From Alviniconcha marisindica (Eukaryota > Mollusca > Gastropoda > Provannidae): DNA of 64,000 nt. The translations under genes were made by a program, and so were the position numbers. The stretch spans positions 63,501 to 127,500 of the forward strand of contig JABMCL010002869.1 in assembly GCA_018857735.1 (NCBI GenBank), given 5' to 3'. Numbering within the stretch: the stretch's first letter is position 1; every line of letters starts with the position of its first letter. Shown here piece after piece: positions 49,568-60,540 of the stretch. The notes beneath the pieces were generated by a model. That model searched no databases and had not been told where the DNA came from. It saw only the letters and a list, made by a program, of their open reading frames with translations.

Positions 49568-49690
49568 TCCGCTACACTTGCCATGGACTTACAGAGAGAG
49601 AGAGAGAAGTCCATGGCAAGTGTAGCGGCTACTTGGACTTAGGGAGAGAGAGAGAGAGAGAGAGAGAAGTCCATGGCAAGTGTAGCGGAG
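49568..49690. repeat. Perfect 22-bp palindrome arms around (GA)n, with an extra direct copy
   Basis: CCGCTACACTTGCCATGGAC at 49569 pairs with GTCCATGGCAAGTGTAGCGG ending 49628, separated by ACAGAGAGAGAGAGAGA. A second direct copy of the right arm (49667-49688) follows another (GA)n run. It would form a strong hairpin, or two alternative ones. Confidence 0.9.
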
Positions 49691-50029
49691 TGTCTCTGCA
49701 CTGATAAACCAATGCTTGGACTGAGTTTTCCTCCCTTCTCTCTCTCCCCCCAGGAGCCCTCCTCCTGCCAAGTGGAAAATTGTTGTTGCAACAACCGCCA
49801 CTCCTGCACACTTCGCCGATCAAACTCTCACCCTGTTTCCAAAGACGTTTTAAAAACAGCGCAGCTGTGGCTCGCGAACAGCACTCATGATAGCCCAGTG
49901 CCGCTGGCAGAGGAAGTAGCGCCTTAGCGCTAGCCTACAACAACGTCACACTGATTACGAAAGCAGCTCACAGACTAATTGACACAAGGGATAAAGAAGC
50001 ATAGGCAAAAGGCCCATGCCGAAAATTAC

Positions 50030-50130
50030 GGTGGTGGGGTAAGGAGTGTCAGTATGTGTACGAATAATCAGTATATGTAGTGGTGGGGTAAGGAGTGTCA
50101 GTATGTGTACGAATAATCAGTATATGTATA
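50030..50130. repeat. Two-copy 49-bp tandem repeat
   Basis: GTGGTGGGGTAAGGAGTGTC, AGTATGTGTACGAATAATCA and GTATATGTA occur twice in a row, immediately left of the transposon-like element. Confidence 0.9.
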
Positions 50131-50137
50131 TATGTTA

Positions 50138-51969
50138 CAGTAAATTCACAGACTTGGGAAATTCACAAAATCACTAGCAATTCCAGTAAATTCACAAAAT
50201 TACTGTTTCACTCAGGGATTTCATGAATTCCCTAAAAATTCTAGGGATTTCGTGAAATTCCTGGTATGAAGGGCCATACATTCTGTAAATTTACTGAAAA
50301 GGATAGTTTGAGAGAAAGCAGTTATTTTGAGTGAAGTATAACACATTCATCGACACTAACATAATTAACACTCATCACAGATATAAAATCAGATATAAAA
50401 AGCTGTTAAAATAAGTAAAATGATTAATCTGGATTAATGTTCTTGGACAGGCACCTGGAACTGCACATTATTTTTGCATAAAAGCAGTTGCAGCGCTTCG
50501 TTTGGCATATTTGGGGACCACTGCAGTTACATTTCGTAAACCCATGCACTTCTGACGCTGACTGCTCTGTGACCACTGACTGCAAACACAGAGACTTATC
50601 GAGACGGATATCTTCTTAATTTTGATCTTGAGTAAGCAGTTTTGGGGGACACAAACTGATTTCTAGAGCACCTGCCATCCAAAACCCCAGCCAGAACGGC
50701 AGCCTTGTAGATGTCAGTGTCGGTGCCTTCTGGGACCACAAGATTCACACAATAGGCACCCATGGAAACGGAGGATGGCTGGAACGCTGGAAACGGAGGA
50801 TGGCTGGTACATTGAAAGCAGAGGGTGCTGGACCTGATGTTGGGTTGATGTGGACGGCTGATCCATACTCACAGCGGCCAGGAGGTCTTCTTCACTGTCC
50901 AGGTTACTGAGCACTTCCTGTGGCAGAGAAGACGTCGTGAGTCCCACACTGACGAAGCTCTTCGCCAAACAAAGTGAGTATGAAGAACGCTTTATCCCTG
51001 AATGATGGGCAGAGTTTTTTGTGTTTTTTCTTCTTCTTTTTTTCTTCTTCTAAAACTGCACAAACTTGATGCCTGTAACTCAGTCATGCGTGTCGTTAGC
51101 AGCAAATCAGGCCACAGACATGTCTTTTATGTCATCATTATTTTGATCGTTCAACCCTGACTTTGCGGATGACGGGGTTTGCTATGAACTATAACCAAAG
51201 CAGGCCAAAAGTCTTTGATTTCCGAGATGACGTGAGCTGTAAACTAAGCACCATTGTCACTCTGAAGTATTGCCGGAGCATCAACAAGGGGGACGACATC
51301 CATGAGCTGTGCTGCAGATTATGTAAGACGTTTTCTTTTCGCTGGTCACAGAAAACAGAACTCCGTGAGATGGTCCTGATACGTTTTATTATGATCCATT
51401 TGCAGTTGTTCTTTGGCACGGACTACATATCAACGAGATCATCCTGTCCTCTTGGCGCAAACTCTTGGCTCAGAACAGGACGAATAACCATGCCCTTTGT
51501 CGTCGGTCTCTTCCTCTTTTTCTGACTAACATTCCTGACACAGTGACTTAAAGAGCTCCAGAGCGTTGGTGCTGACGTTGGCATATATATTTACGCTGTG
51601 TCTCTTTAAATATGTCATGCGGTCACGACCTCCATGGCCTGTGGCGATGAGCACCCTTGACGACATCAAAAGTCTGAACCCAGAGCTGCTCCTAGTGAGC
51701 TATTTTCGTAACCACAATACCATATATGATACTACGCCCTGAGTGGATTTCAGAACAGAACGACTTAGCATATGAACTAGTCCAAAACAGTCAGCTGCAC
51801 AAATTTTCATTTAGTAAAATCGTAGAAAAGTAACATCACAAATTTAGGAATTTCACGAAATCCCTAGAAATTTAGGGAATTCATGAAATCCCTGAGTGAA
51901 AGAGTAATTTCGTAAATTTACTGGAATTGCCAGTGATTTTGTGAATTTCCTAAGTCTATGAATTTACTG
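50138..51969. mobile_element. Putative non-autonomous DNA transposon with 130-bp terminal inverted repeats
   Basis: The left end (50138-50265) begins CAGTAAATTCACAGACTTGG. The right end (51844-51969) is its reverse complement, with about 10 differences along about 127 bp. The ends hold nested near-palindromes such as GGGATTTCATGAATTCCC. The element is about 1.83 kb and sits in (TA)-rich flanks, so a target duplication is hard to define. Interior frames (minus strand near 50968-50714, plus strand 51163-51525) give no transposase domain that I can name, so it looks like a deleted or non-autonomous copy. The superfamily is undetermined. Confidence 0.75.
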
Positions 51970-51971
51970 AC

Positions 51972-52002
<31 letters not shown>

Positions 52003-52164
52003 CTTGACAGCGCTCGGCCCCCTCGCGGGAGGAGAAGAAAAATCCTATTCCCTTCATAAGAGAATCTTGATCAGATTTTTGTTCCCCCAGTGCGAAGCAG
52101 ATCAGAGAGATTCGATTCTTTTTTATTTAAAAAAGAAAAGAAAAAAGATCCTGATGAGCGTAGG

Positions 52165-52300
52165 GCTGGGAAGTAAGTAAGTAAGTAAACATGGTGCTTA
52201 ACGTCCACAGAAACCACAAGGCTTATTAGGGACGGGGAGAAGGGGGGGCAGGGGGAAGGGGATATGGAGGTGGGGGGAGAGGTAGATTACATACCTAGGG
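52165..52300 (-). repeat. SINE 3' half (5'-truncated)
   Basis: (AAGT)n then AAACATGGTGCTTAACGTCC and ACAGAAACCACAAGGCTTAT, followed by a GGGGAGAAGGGGG-rich stretch and TAGATTACATACCTAGG. It is the reverse complement of the SINE 3' end and body; the tRNA head is absent. Confidence 0.85.
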
Positions 52301-53540
52301 CTGGAAAGAGTCCACCACACGATTTATACAAGCAGGACAAAATTGCAGCATACATGATTTTACCGGCTCTAACGAATAGCGAAGAAACTCAAACAAGCGT
52401 CTCATAATACGGTTTACATAAACTCATAATCGAAAGTAATCTAAGTTTACATGGACGGCGGTTACTATAATAAGCATACAGACGTTATGAAGAGGTGTAG
52501 GCCTACAGTACATGCTAAAACTTGACCACTTTTGTTTCGCTGCTTGCGTCCGCTATAGTTCCAAGACGGCAAAGCGGTTTCTCGGTCATTAGCCAAATAC
52601 GGTCTGAAAACACACCAACCGCTGAGCAAACAATGAAATCAATGCGGCAGTTGGCTATGGTACATGGCACACAGGTCCTCCCGACCCCTGCCCTGACCAA
52701 CCGTTTTGGCCGCCCCCTCCACATACCCCGCGTCCCCATCTCTCCCCACCCCCCCCCCCCCCCCCCCCCCCCCCCCCACCCGCCCCTTTCCCCTGCCCCC
52801 CTCAGGTGTGTGCCAACCGATACGCAGGGAGGTTCTCGTGATCCATGGCGTGTGTGTTCTGTGAGTCGTGATTATTTCCTGCGTGTGTGTTCTGGGTGTG
52901 GCAGAAATGGATACGACTTCTGGGCCTTCTTCTTCACAGCGCGGTACGTAGACCAATAAGTACTTAAGGAAACTATTTCAAAATGCAGACGACTACTATT
53001 CCATAGTGTGCATAATTATGCAGCCGTAGGCAGTGTGGCCTAAGAAGGTGGACATGCTTGATGCGGCAGACTGTTCAGTTAAGGGAACTGCAGTCTCTTC
53101 TCGAAACAAGTCAGTTCGCCCGAGAGGCAGAAGAAGAGACCTCAGCACAACAACAGCTACTACTACTACTACTACTACTTAAAATGAAGAGTGTGTGTTG
53201 CAATTCTCCCTTGATTTTACACTAATTTCCTCAAAGAAATTCCGATAGAGGTGAATAGCAGAACGGCACAAAACAAACAAGCTAGCCTGTGTCAAGTAAC
53301 ACGCCCCGTGTGAGTATTCCATGTCGGGCACGAGAGGTCCTTGTTCCTTGTATCGCCCGAGGAACAAGTCAAGTCAAGTCAACGTCAATGTCAATGAATT
53401 TGTTTCATGATCATACCTGAGGCCGCGGGAAACCGATAGGCCATCGCTGTGACACTTAAAAATGATAATTAAATTACTTATAAAGCGCAAACTCTTGTCC
53501 TTAGGGACTGTTCTAAGCGCATAACGCGAGCGCACGCGAG
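52301..53540. other. No supported gene; poly-C tract inside
   Basis: Contains a run of about 30 C at 52748-52777, a short (CTA)n run near 53158-53178 and open frames on both strands that I cannot assign. No splice-consistent conserved exon was found. Confidence 0.4.
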
Positions 53541-53554
53541 CACGCGGGCGTCCA

Positions 53555-53616
53555 CACGCACACACACACACACGCACACACACACACGCACACACACACA
53601 CACACACACACGCACA

Positions 53617-53691
<75 letters not shown>

Positions 53692-53702
53692 CGCACACGC
53701 AT

Positions 53703-53775
<73 letters not shown>
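53555..53775. repeat. (CA)n with (CACG)n core
   Basis: About 220 bp of CA repeats with a (GCAC)n block at about 53700-53744. Confidence 0.97.
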
Positions 53776-53776
<1 letters not shown>

Positions 53777-54097
53777 GTACCCGCACACACGAACATACTG
53801 ACTATACAAAGGCTTTTCGTTTATTTCGCTGTCGCACAGACAACCAATCAGAGTCGACTACAAAGTTCTGCAGCTCCTCCAAAGCGGACGCTGGGGGGCA
53901 CATGCTGACACTGACTTAGAGCGTACTGAGATCTGACCGGACTGAATCAGTTTGGATGCCAACAGACCTAGTATAAATTCACGTTTATTCACTCCGTTTA
54001 CCGAGAAAGAAGCTCCGGCTACCCAGCCGTTGTCGTTATTTTTTTAACTTTTTTATTTTTTTTGTTTTGTTTTGTTTTTCAAGTGCGCGCGACCCGC

Positions 54098-54679
<582 letters not shown>

Positions 54680-54680
<1 letters not shown>

Positions 54681-55195
54681 GGCGATTCTGTGAGTGCGAG
54701 GGTGTTGTGTTTCAGTGTGTGTCAATTTCACTTTACTTTGTATGACTAAGTAATGTATTATTATAGTATTGATTTTGGTGTGAGTATTTATGCATTCCAT
54801 GCTGTTGTTTAATTAAATGAGAAAGCGCTTTGGGTCGCCGAACGCGCACTATAAATTCGATGTGTGTGGGTGTGTGCACGGAAACTTGTGAACATGTGTG
54901 TGTGTCAGGTTACACATCCATCCTAATTTACACACATACAGCCTACGTGTGTTGGGGGGAGGGGGGCGTGCGTACGTGCGTGCGTGTACGAGCGTGCGCG
55001 CAGGCGAGTCTGTGAGTGCGAGGGTGTTGTGTTTCAGTGTGTCAGTTTCACTTTGCTTTGTATGACAAAGTAAGCCTATGTGTAGTAATGTATTATTTTA
55101 TGCTATTGGTTTTTGTGTGAGTATTTATGCATTCCAAGCTTTTGTTTGATTAAATGAAAAAGGGCTTTGAGTCACCGAACTCATTATTATTATTA
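54680..55195 (+). repeat. Two-copy direct repeat of about 180 bp with an (ATT)n-ended retroposon tail
   Basis: CAGGCGATTCTGTGAGTGCGAGGGTGTTGTGTTTCAGTG (54680) and its near-identical copy at 55000 are each followed by TATGAC-AAGTAATGTATTATT, a TATTTATGCATTCCA segment, AAATGA-AAAGCGCTTTG-type sequence and GTCGCCGAAC/GTCACCGAAC. The second copy ends in (ATT)n. The intervening part has TG-rich and GTGCG-rich sequence. Confidence 0.85.
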
Positions 55196-55721
55196 TTATT
55201 ACTGGTTGGGCTATATAATTATGGCTCGCAAACATCGGGCAGAGTTTGACATGTCGGTTCAATTTGTGAGGCCGCAGTGAGGAATAATTGTCGAACCTCA
55301 CCCTCTTTTTTTTTTTTTTCTTTTTTCTTTTTTCTCTTCCTTGTTTTGTTGATTCTGTGCAATTGATGCTCAGTCTGCGGTGGTCCCCATTATTAATTTG
55401 CTGCAGACTATAGTCTTTTAGACTGTTGTGTTTTGGTGGTGCCTTTACCATTAAGCTTGTCGGTAGTCCGCCGCCGGTTTTGATTTGTTAGGTCAAGCCA
55501 AGCACTTCTTTATTCCATATAAAGGAACAAGCAAACGCAACAACAGACAGGGAATGTTGATATCAAAAGCATTATTAGACAGAATAATATTGGTTACAGA
55601 AATGCGCTGTAAAATAAACAGACAGACGTTCCGCGGAATTCCTGGCTTTTATTCGACCAGTAGTTACACGGCAGAGATCTTTTCCGCCCATCTTGTCGCC
55701 GTGAAATGCGAGGTTTTCACT

Positions 55722-55832
55722 AAGTAAGTAAGAATGGTGCTTAAAGTCCACAGAAACCGTACGGCTTATTAGGGACGGGGAGAAGGGAGGAAGGGGGTAT
55801 GGAGGTGGAGGGGGGGGGGGGGAGAGAGAGTT
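55722..55832 (-). repeat. SINE 3' end fragment
   Basis: AAGTAAGTAAGAATGGTGCTTAAAGTCCACAGAAACCGTACGGCTTATTAGGGACGGGGAGAA followed by a G-rich body. Reverse orientation; tRNA head missing. Confidence 0.85.
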
Positions 55833-56800
55833 TTCACTACTACTAGTACCAGGGAAATACATGCAAATGCGCTCGGCCAGCAGTCCTGCTGACGCGTTCC
55901 CCCCGCTACTCCCGGCAAATCGCTTACGCCAGTCCGTTGCGCATGCGCGAAGATTTAAGTGAAAGGGTACACAACTTAAAACGAGCAGCAAACAGAGGCT
56001 TGAGACGGGTGACTTTCGACGGTCGACTTCGCTAACCGTCACTAATGCAAGAGGATTCAAGGCAAATTTGTAAACTGGAAAAAGTAAACCAGCAAAAACA
56101 AAAAACACTTGATCACCTTCAAATCAAATCGAATAAATCTGTATTGTTCTAAGAATCGGTAGGTAATGCATAGAAATGAAACATTTTATTATGCATAAAC
56201 ATTTTAAAACAAAACCTGCGATTTATAGGATCCAAACATTTAAACGCTTAAACGGAACCCTATATATGACAACACAAAACATGTGCGAATTTTCGAGGTA
56301 AAAAATGTACTTATCTGGTATGTGTTGAATTTAACCTACCACAACCACAACCGGACTAAGTATATTTCCATTTATCACCGTTTAACTGTTATTTTGTCGC
56401 TCAAAAAAGGGGCTTACACCGAAAAAAAAATACGTTTTATATTATCATATTAAATTAGCGTCCCTTTTAACGGTTTATGTGTTTGGATTTGCTTTTGAAC
56501 AAAACAACAACAAAACTTCTTCTTTTTAAATCCCCCCGCGATTGACAGTTTTTGTTTTGATCTGTTCTACCTGCTGAAATCAAGACCCCTCTCTTTGATT
56601 AAAGCAAGGTTTCAGATTGCTGTATAGTTCCTTTGACACCCCACACGTGTCAGTGTTTGCTTTGCGGTGAGGAGGGTCGATTCAATAGCGGCCAACATTT
56701 TCCGAAGGCGCCTGTCTGTCCCAGTACGTGGGCAACGTCATCAAAAGTTCACCTCAAACACACATAAAAACTACAGCGTAATTTTTTCAGTGAGAAAAGT
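55833..56800. other. No supported gene
   Basis: AT-rich non-coding stretch. I see no exon, repeat family or tRNA-like head that can be supported. Confidence 0.4.
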
Positions 56801-56809
56801 AAAAATGAT

Positions 56810-57095
56810 ATGTACTTTTTCTGTGACATGTTCGCAAATCTCAGTGAGACCTTCTGGTGTTCTGCCTACGACGCCAAAGACACTTTGGTGACGACACACT
56901 GAAACTCGGAATAGAGTGCCTCAAAAATAGCGCCATGCAGTGACTTATAAAATCGATTTCAAGTCGACGTTACTTTCAACGACAAAATTTTAACTGCCGA
57001 TCATGTTCTGCTGCCCTGTTTCTGACACTCGTGGAGTTATTTTCGATTCCAACCCGAGAAGGCTAGTTCCCTTAAAGGTTTCCTTATTAAAAAGG
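56810..57095 (+). repeat. Diverged paralogue of the element at 57300-57860
   Basis: Recurring blocks TCTGGTGTTCT, GACGCCAAAG-ACTTTGGTGACG, CTTATAAAATCGAT, GATCATGTTC and GTTCCCTTAAAG occur in the same order as in 57345-57545 plus 57742-57840. This copy lacks the 186-bp insertion found in the second one. Confidence 0.7.
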
Positions 57096-57299
57096 TATTT
57101 GTTATTTTAGTCATGATTTGTCTGGTGCAATCTTTTTTTCCATCTGCTGGCTAATTTCACCAAAAAAGTACCGACCATTCTGAGTTAAAAATAGATTGTC
57201 GTGGAGTTCCTTTAATTTTTATTTTTTTATTTTTTAGAACACTGCAATGCGTTATCAAAATTTCACCCCTAAGAGATAAAAAACAAAACAAAAAAACAA

Positions 57300-58115
57300 C
57301 AACCGACAATCGGTGATAAAAATGACTGCAATCCACAAGCATTTCTTCCGTGACCTGTACGCAAAAGTGAGAGCTTCTGGTGTTCTATCCGTGACGCCAA
57401 AGAAACTTTGGTGACGTCAAAATGACGCGCGGGGAAAAGAGAGCACAAAGCGGTAATGAGCTCATAAAAAAAGGTGTTAGTGATGCTGTTAAAAAAAAAG
57501 TCACCTTATAAAATCGATATAAAATCAACGGCACGTTCATCATAGTTCAGGGGCTGTGTGAGAGTCGAGGTGGCCGTCCTGGGCTGTCCGTCCTAACGAG
57601 CCTTCCGGTTTCCGTGGACGTAAAGAATTATTGCACCGTGCTTCGGCATTGGTCGCAACTTGTCCCTAATATGTCAGCTGACATCTGAGGACATTAAGCA
57701 TCATTTCATCATCATCATCATCATCATCAACGGCACGTTCAGTCACAAAACTTTTACTGTGGATCATGTTCCTTCAGCCTGCTCCAAGCTCACGAATAGT
57801 TTAGCCTGTGAAGAAGAGTTCCTTTAAAGAAACTGTCCTTTGGAGCCTTAACTTCTCTTGTGTTTGGAGCAGGTTTAAAGTAAACGATTTGCGACTGAAC
57901 GTGCCTATCGATTTTATAAGGTGACATTTTAGGACACGATCACTTCACGAACTCATTAACGTGTTGTTCGCTAGCTCTTTTCTCGTGCTTCATTTTGACG
58001 TCACCAAAATGCCTTTGGCGTCATAGATATAAAACACTAGCCGGGAAGCTCTCAGTTTTGCGTACAATTCAGTCACGGAATGTATGTGGATTGCAATTAT
58101 TTTGGTCAGCGATTT
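57300..58115. repeat. Imperfect inverted repeat (arms about 230 bp) with inserted retroelement
   Basis: Left arm 57300-57540 and right arm about 57885-58115 are reverse complements with substantial divergence. Shared landmarks are TGCAATCCACA, CGTGAC, TGACGCCAAAG/CTTTGGCGTCA, GACGTCAAAATGA/TCATTTTGACGTC and CACCTTATAAAATCGAT. The arms flank about 350 bp that include the short retroelement at 57540-57725. Candidate foldback or TIR transposon. Confidence 0.75.
57540..57725 (+). mobile_element. Short non-autonomous retroelement with LINE 3' end, (ATC)n tail and 16-bp TSD
   Basis: Runs from TCATAGTTCAGGGGCTGTGT through GTCGAGGTGGCCGTCCTG, CCGTGGACGTAAAG and TTGTCCCTAATATGTCAGCT to GACATCTGAGGACATTAAGC and (ATC)n. 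It is flanked by a perfect target-site duplication ATCAACGGCACGTTCA at 57524-57539 and 57726-57741. It has no tRNA head. Its 3' end equals that of the LINE at 45660-46720, consistent with mobilisation by that LINE type. Confidence 0.92.
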
Positions 58116-58547
58116 TTTGTTTGTTTTTTTGTTTTGTTTTGTTTTTGTTGTTGTTGTGCGTGCGTGCGTGCGTGCGTGTGTGTGTGTGTGTGTGTGTGAT
58201 TGAACTTTTAGTTCTAAAAAAAAAGCAACAAATTAATGTAAGTAATCCGCGAAAAAATGTGTGGTCTATTGGGGTTTACTCCAGTCTATTTTCTGATGGG
58301 TATTATTTTGGTAAAATTAACCTGCAGATGGAGAGGAAAAAATAATGCAGCAAATAAATCATGATTAAAATAACAAAAATTAGAACGCCGAAACAATCAT
58401 TTACTTGCTTGTTTGTTGGTCTCTTTGTTTTTCTCTGCCCTTCCACCCAAAATAGCAAAAACTTATACCAAAAATAGTTTTTTCGACAAACCTTAAAAAC
58501 CTATTCCCTTTAATATCCTCCCAAACTGAAAGCGCTCATTCCGACAG

Positions 58548-58854
58548 TAAGTAAACATGGTGCTTAACGTCCACAGAAACCATAAAGCTTATTAGGAACG
58601 GGGAGAAAGGGGGGGGGAGGGGGGGGGAAGAGGGCGATTATATACCTACACTGCCACCACCAGAACGACTTATGCATTAAGATGGGCAGCGATGAGAGCG
58701 GTTTTCATGTTTCATAATTGTGAGGGACAAAATCACAAGACAATGTCCACAGACCACAACTTTTGAAGCGAAAGGAGAGCCGAAGCAGATTCGAACCGAG
58801 GTCCCTCTGCTTACCAGCTTAACGCCTTACCGCTAGGCCAAACCGGCTCACGAA
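58548..58854 (-). mobile_element. Full-length tRNA-derived SINE with 12-bp TSD
   Basis: On the minus strand: head GAGCCGGTTTGGCCTAGCGG with A box, B box GGTTCGAATCT, a conserved body (TTGTGGTCTGTGGACATTGT), GTTCCTAATAAGCTTTATGG and the tail GTGGACGTTAAGCACCATGT followed by TTACTTA. The perfect direct repeat TCATTCCGACAG flanks it at 58536-58547 and 58855-58866. Length 307 bp. This is the best reference copy of the family in this window. Confidence 0.93.
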
Positions 58855-59049
58855 TCATTCCGACAGACGGCGGGTTGCGTCCATGGTTGACGCCAGCGCA
58901 GCCCGCCGTCCTGTGTTTGAACCGTTCAGCCAAGGTCGTCCGGTGAGGCGGTGGGTTCAGGGAGCCGGTCAACAGGGAACAGACTGATTACGAAGGACGG
59001 AGTGGAGTACACGGCACACAAAACAAGGAGAGGAGGTAAAAACCCGACT

Positions 59050-60228
59050 TCCCCGCATGCAGCGAGTATCGATTCCTGCAGCGATTATGGGTCGTAACGC
59101 AGAGCGGAGTAAAACACTGACGACGTGTACCAAACAAGGTGAGAAAGTGGGAAAGTAGACCTTCCTGCAGCGATTATTACGGTTAATACAGAGTAGTAGT
59201 ACAGAGTGGAGCACACCGCATACGAAACAAAGATCGGGAGGAAACCCGGATCATTCGTGAAGCGGTTATTATGGCTATAATGTAGTCTTTTGCTGCGGCG
59301 AATATCATCGGTAACGTAAGTCTTTCCTGCCTTACTTACCGTGGGTATGTGGCGTCTTTTCCTATAGCGATTTTCATGGGTAACGTGCGATCTTTCCTGC
59401 AGCGATTTTCATGGGTAACGTGCGATCTTTCCTGCAGCGATTTTCATGGGTAACGTGCGGTCTTTCCTGCAGCGATTTTCATGGGTAACGTGCGGTCTTT
59501 CCTGCAGGAATTTTCATGGGTAACGTGCGGTCTTTCCTGCAGCGATTTTCATGGGTAACGTGCGGTCTTTCCTGCAGGAATTTTCATGGGTAACGTGCGA
59601 TCTTTCCTGCAGCGATTTTCATGGGTAACGTGCGGTCTTTCCTGCAGCGATTTTCATGGGTATCGTGCGGTCTTTCCTGCAGGAATTTTCATGGGTAATG
59701 TGCGATCTTTCCTGCAGCGATTTTCATGGGTAATGTGTGGTCTTTCCTGCAGCGATATTTATGGGTAATGTGCATTTTTCCCGGCAGTAGTGACTACTAT
59801 GCGTATCTGCAATAATTTCCTGCGGTAAGTACCATGTGTAACGTAGTCTTCGTCTTCTTCTTCTTTTTTGTTTTTTGTTTTGTTTTGCTGCAGCTATTAC
59901 CTGACGTAATATGCTTTTTTGCTTTCCAGTCCTGCGTCGATTATTATGGGTAGTGTGCAAATCAGCTTTTCCTGCAGCGATAACCGTGGATTATTACGTA
60001 TATTTTTACAATAGTTTCCTGTGCCGGTAACCAAGTGTAACTGACGCAGTCCTTTGAAGATATTACCTTGGGCAATAGTTATGGTGGGGTTTCTAGTTTT
60101 CAGTCCTGCATCGATTATTATGGGTAGCGCTTTTCCTGCAGCAATTATCATGGGTCTTAACATAATTTATTGTCTTTTCCTGCAACGATTGTCATGAGTA
60201 TAAACGTACAGTCAGTTTTCCTGCAGCT
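59050..60228 (+). repeat. 35-bp PstI-type satellite (diverged edges, homogeneous core)
   Basis: The core at 59371-59770 has 12 copies at exactly 35-bp spacing of TTTTCATGGGTAACGTGCGG plus TCTTTCCTGCAGCGA, with GCGA or GGAA variants. Flanking parts (59050-59370 and 59771-60228) contain diverged, irregularly spaced units recognisable by CCTGCAGCGATTAT. Nearly every monomer junction carries CTGCAG. Confidence 0.93.
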
Positions 60229-60535
60229 CTGAACCGGTTTGGCCCAGCGGTAAGACGTTAGGCTGGTTAGCAGGAGGACTTCTGTTCGAATCCGCTTCGG
60301 CTCTTTTCAATCTTCAAAAGTTGTGATCTGTGGACATTATCTTCTGACATTGTCCCTCATGTTTAATGACACATTAAAATGGATTTCACTACTTCCATTA
60401 TTGCTGGGGTCATTCTGGTGGTAACAGTGTAGCGTTGGGTACAATCTCCCTCTTCCGCCCACCTCCTGGGATCTCGGTCCCCGCCAGTACCTCTTCGGAG
60501 ACAACTCGGCGTTAAACAAGTTTAACCAAACCAAA
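60229..60535 (+). mobile_element. tRNA-derived SINE with alternative 3' tail, inserted in satellite
   Basis: Head GAACCGGTTTGGCCCAGCGG with A box, B box GTTCGAATCC and a body like the other SINEs up to the CTGGTGGTAACAGTGTAGCG region. The tail is different: CTGGGATCTCGGTCCCCGCC, CTCTTCGGAGACAACTCGGC and GTTAAACAAGTTTAACCAAA. Direct repeat CTGCAGCT at 60221-60228 and 60536-60543, part of the satellite monomer, so it inserted after the satellite formed. Length 307 bp. Confidence 0.9.
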
Positions 60536-60540
60536 CTGCA

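Noticed and set aside
52515..52959. Overlapping open frames on both strands around the poly-C tract
   Set aside because: The proline- or glycine-rich part comes from the homopolymer; no domain recognised and no consistent splice sites.
55575..56108. 177-codon minus-strand open frame
   Set aside because: It crosses a SINE fragment and a poly-G/GA tract (poly-proline in translation); no conserved domain or splice support.
60231..60305. tRNA gene (A and B boxes present)
   Set aside because: Acceptor and anticodon stems do not pair properly and the sequence continues into a SINE body with target-site duplication. The same holds for 63385-63460 and the reverse copies near 47500 and 58850.
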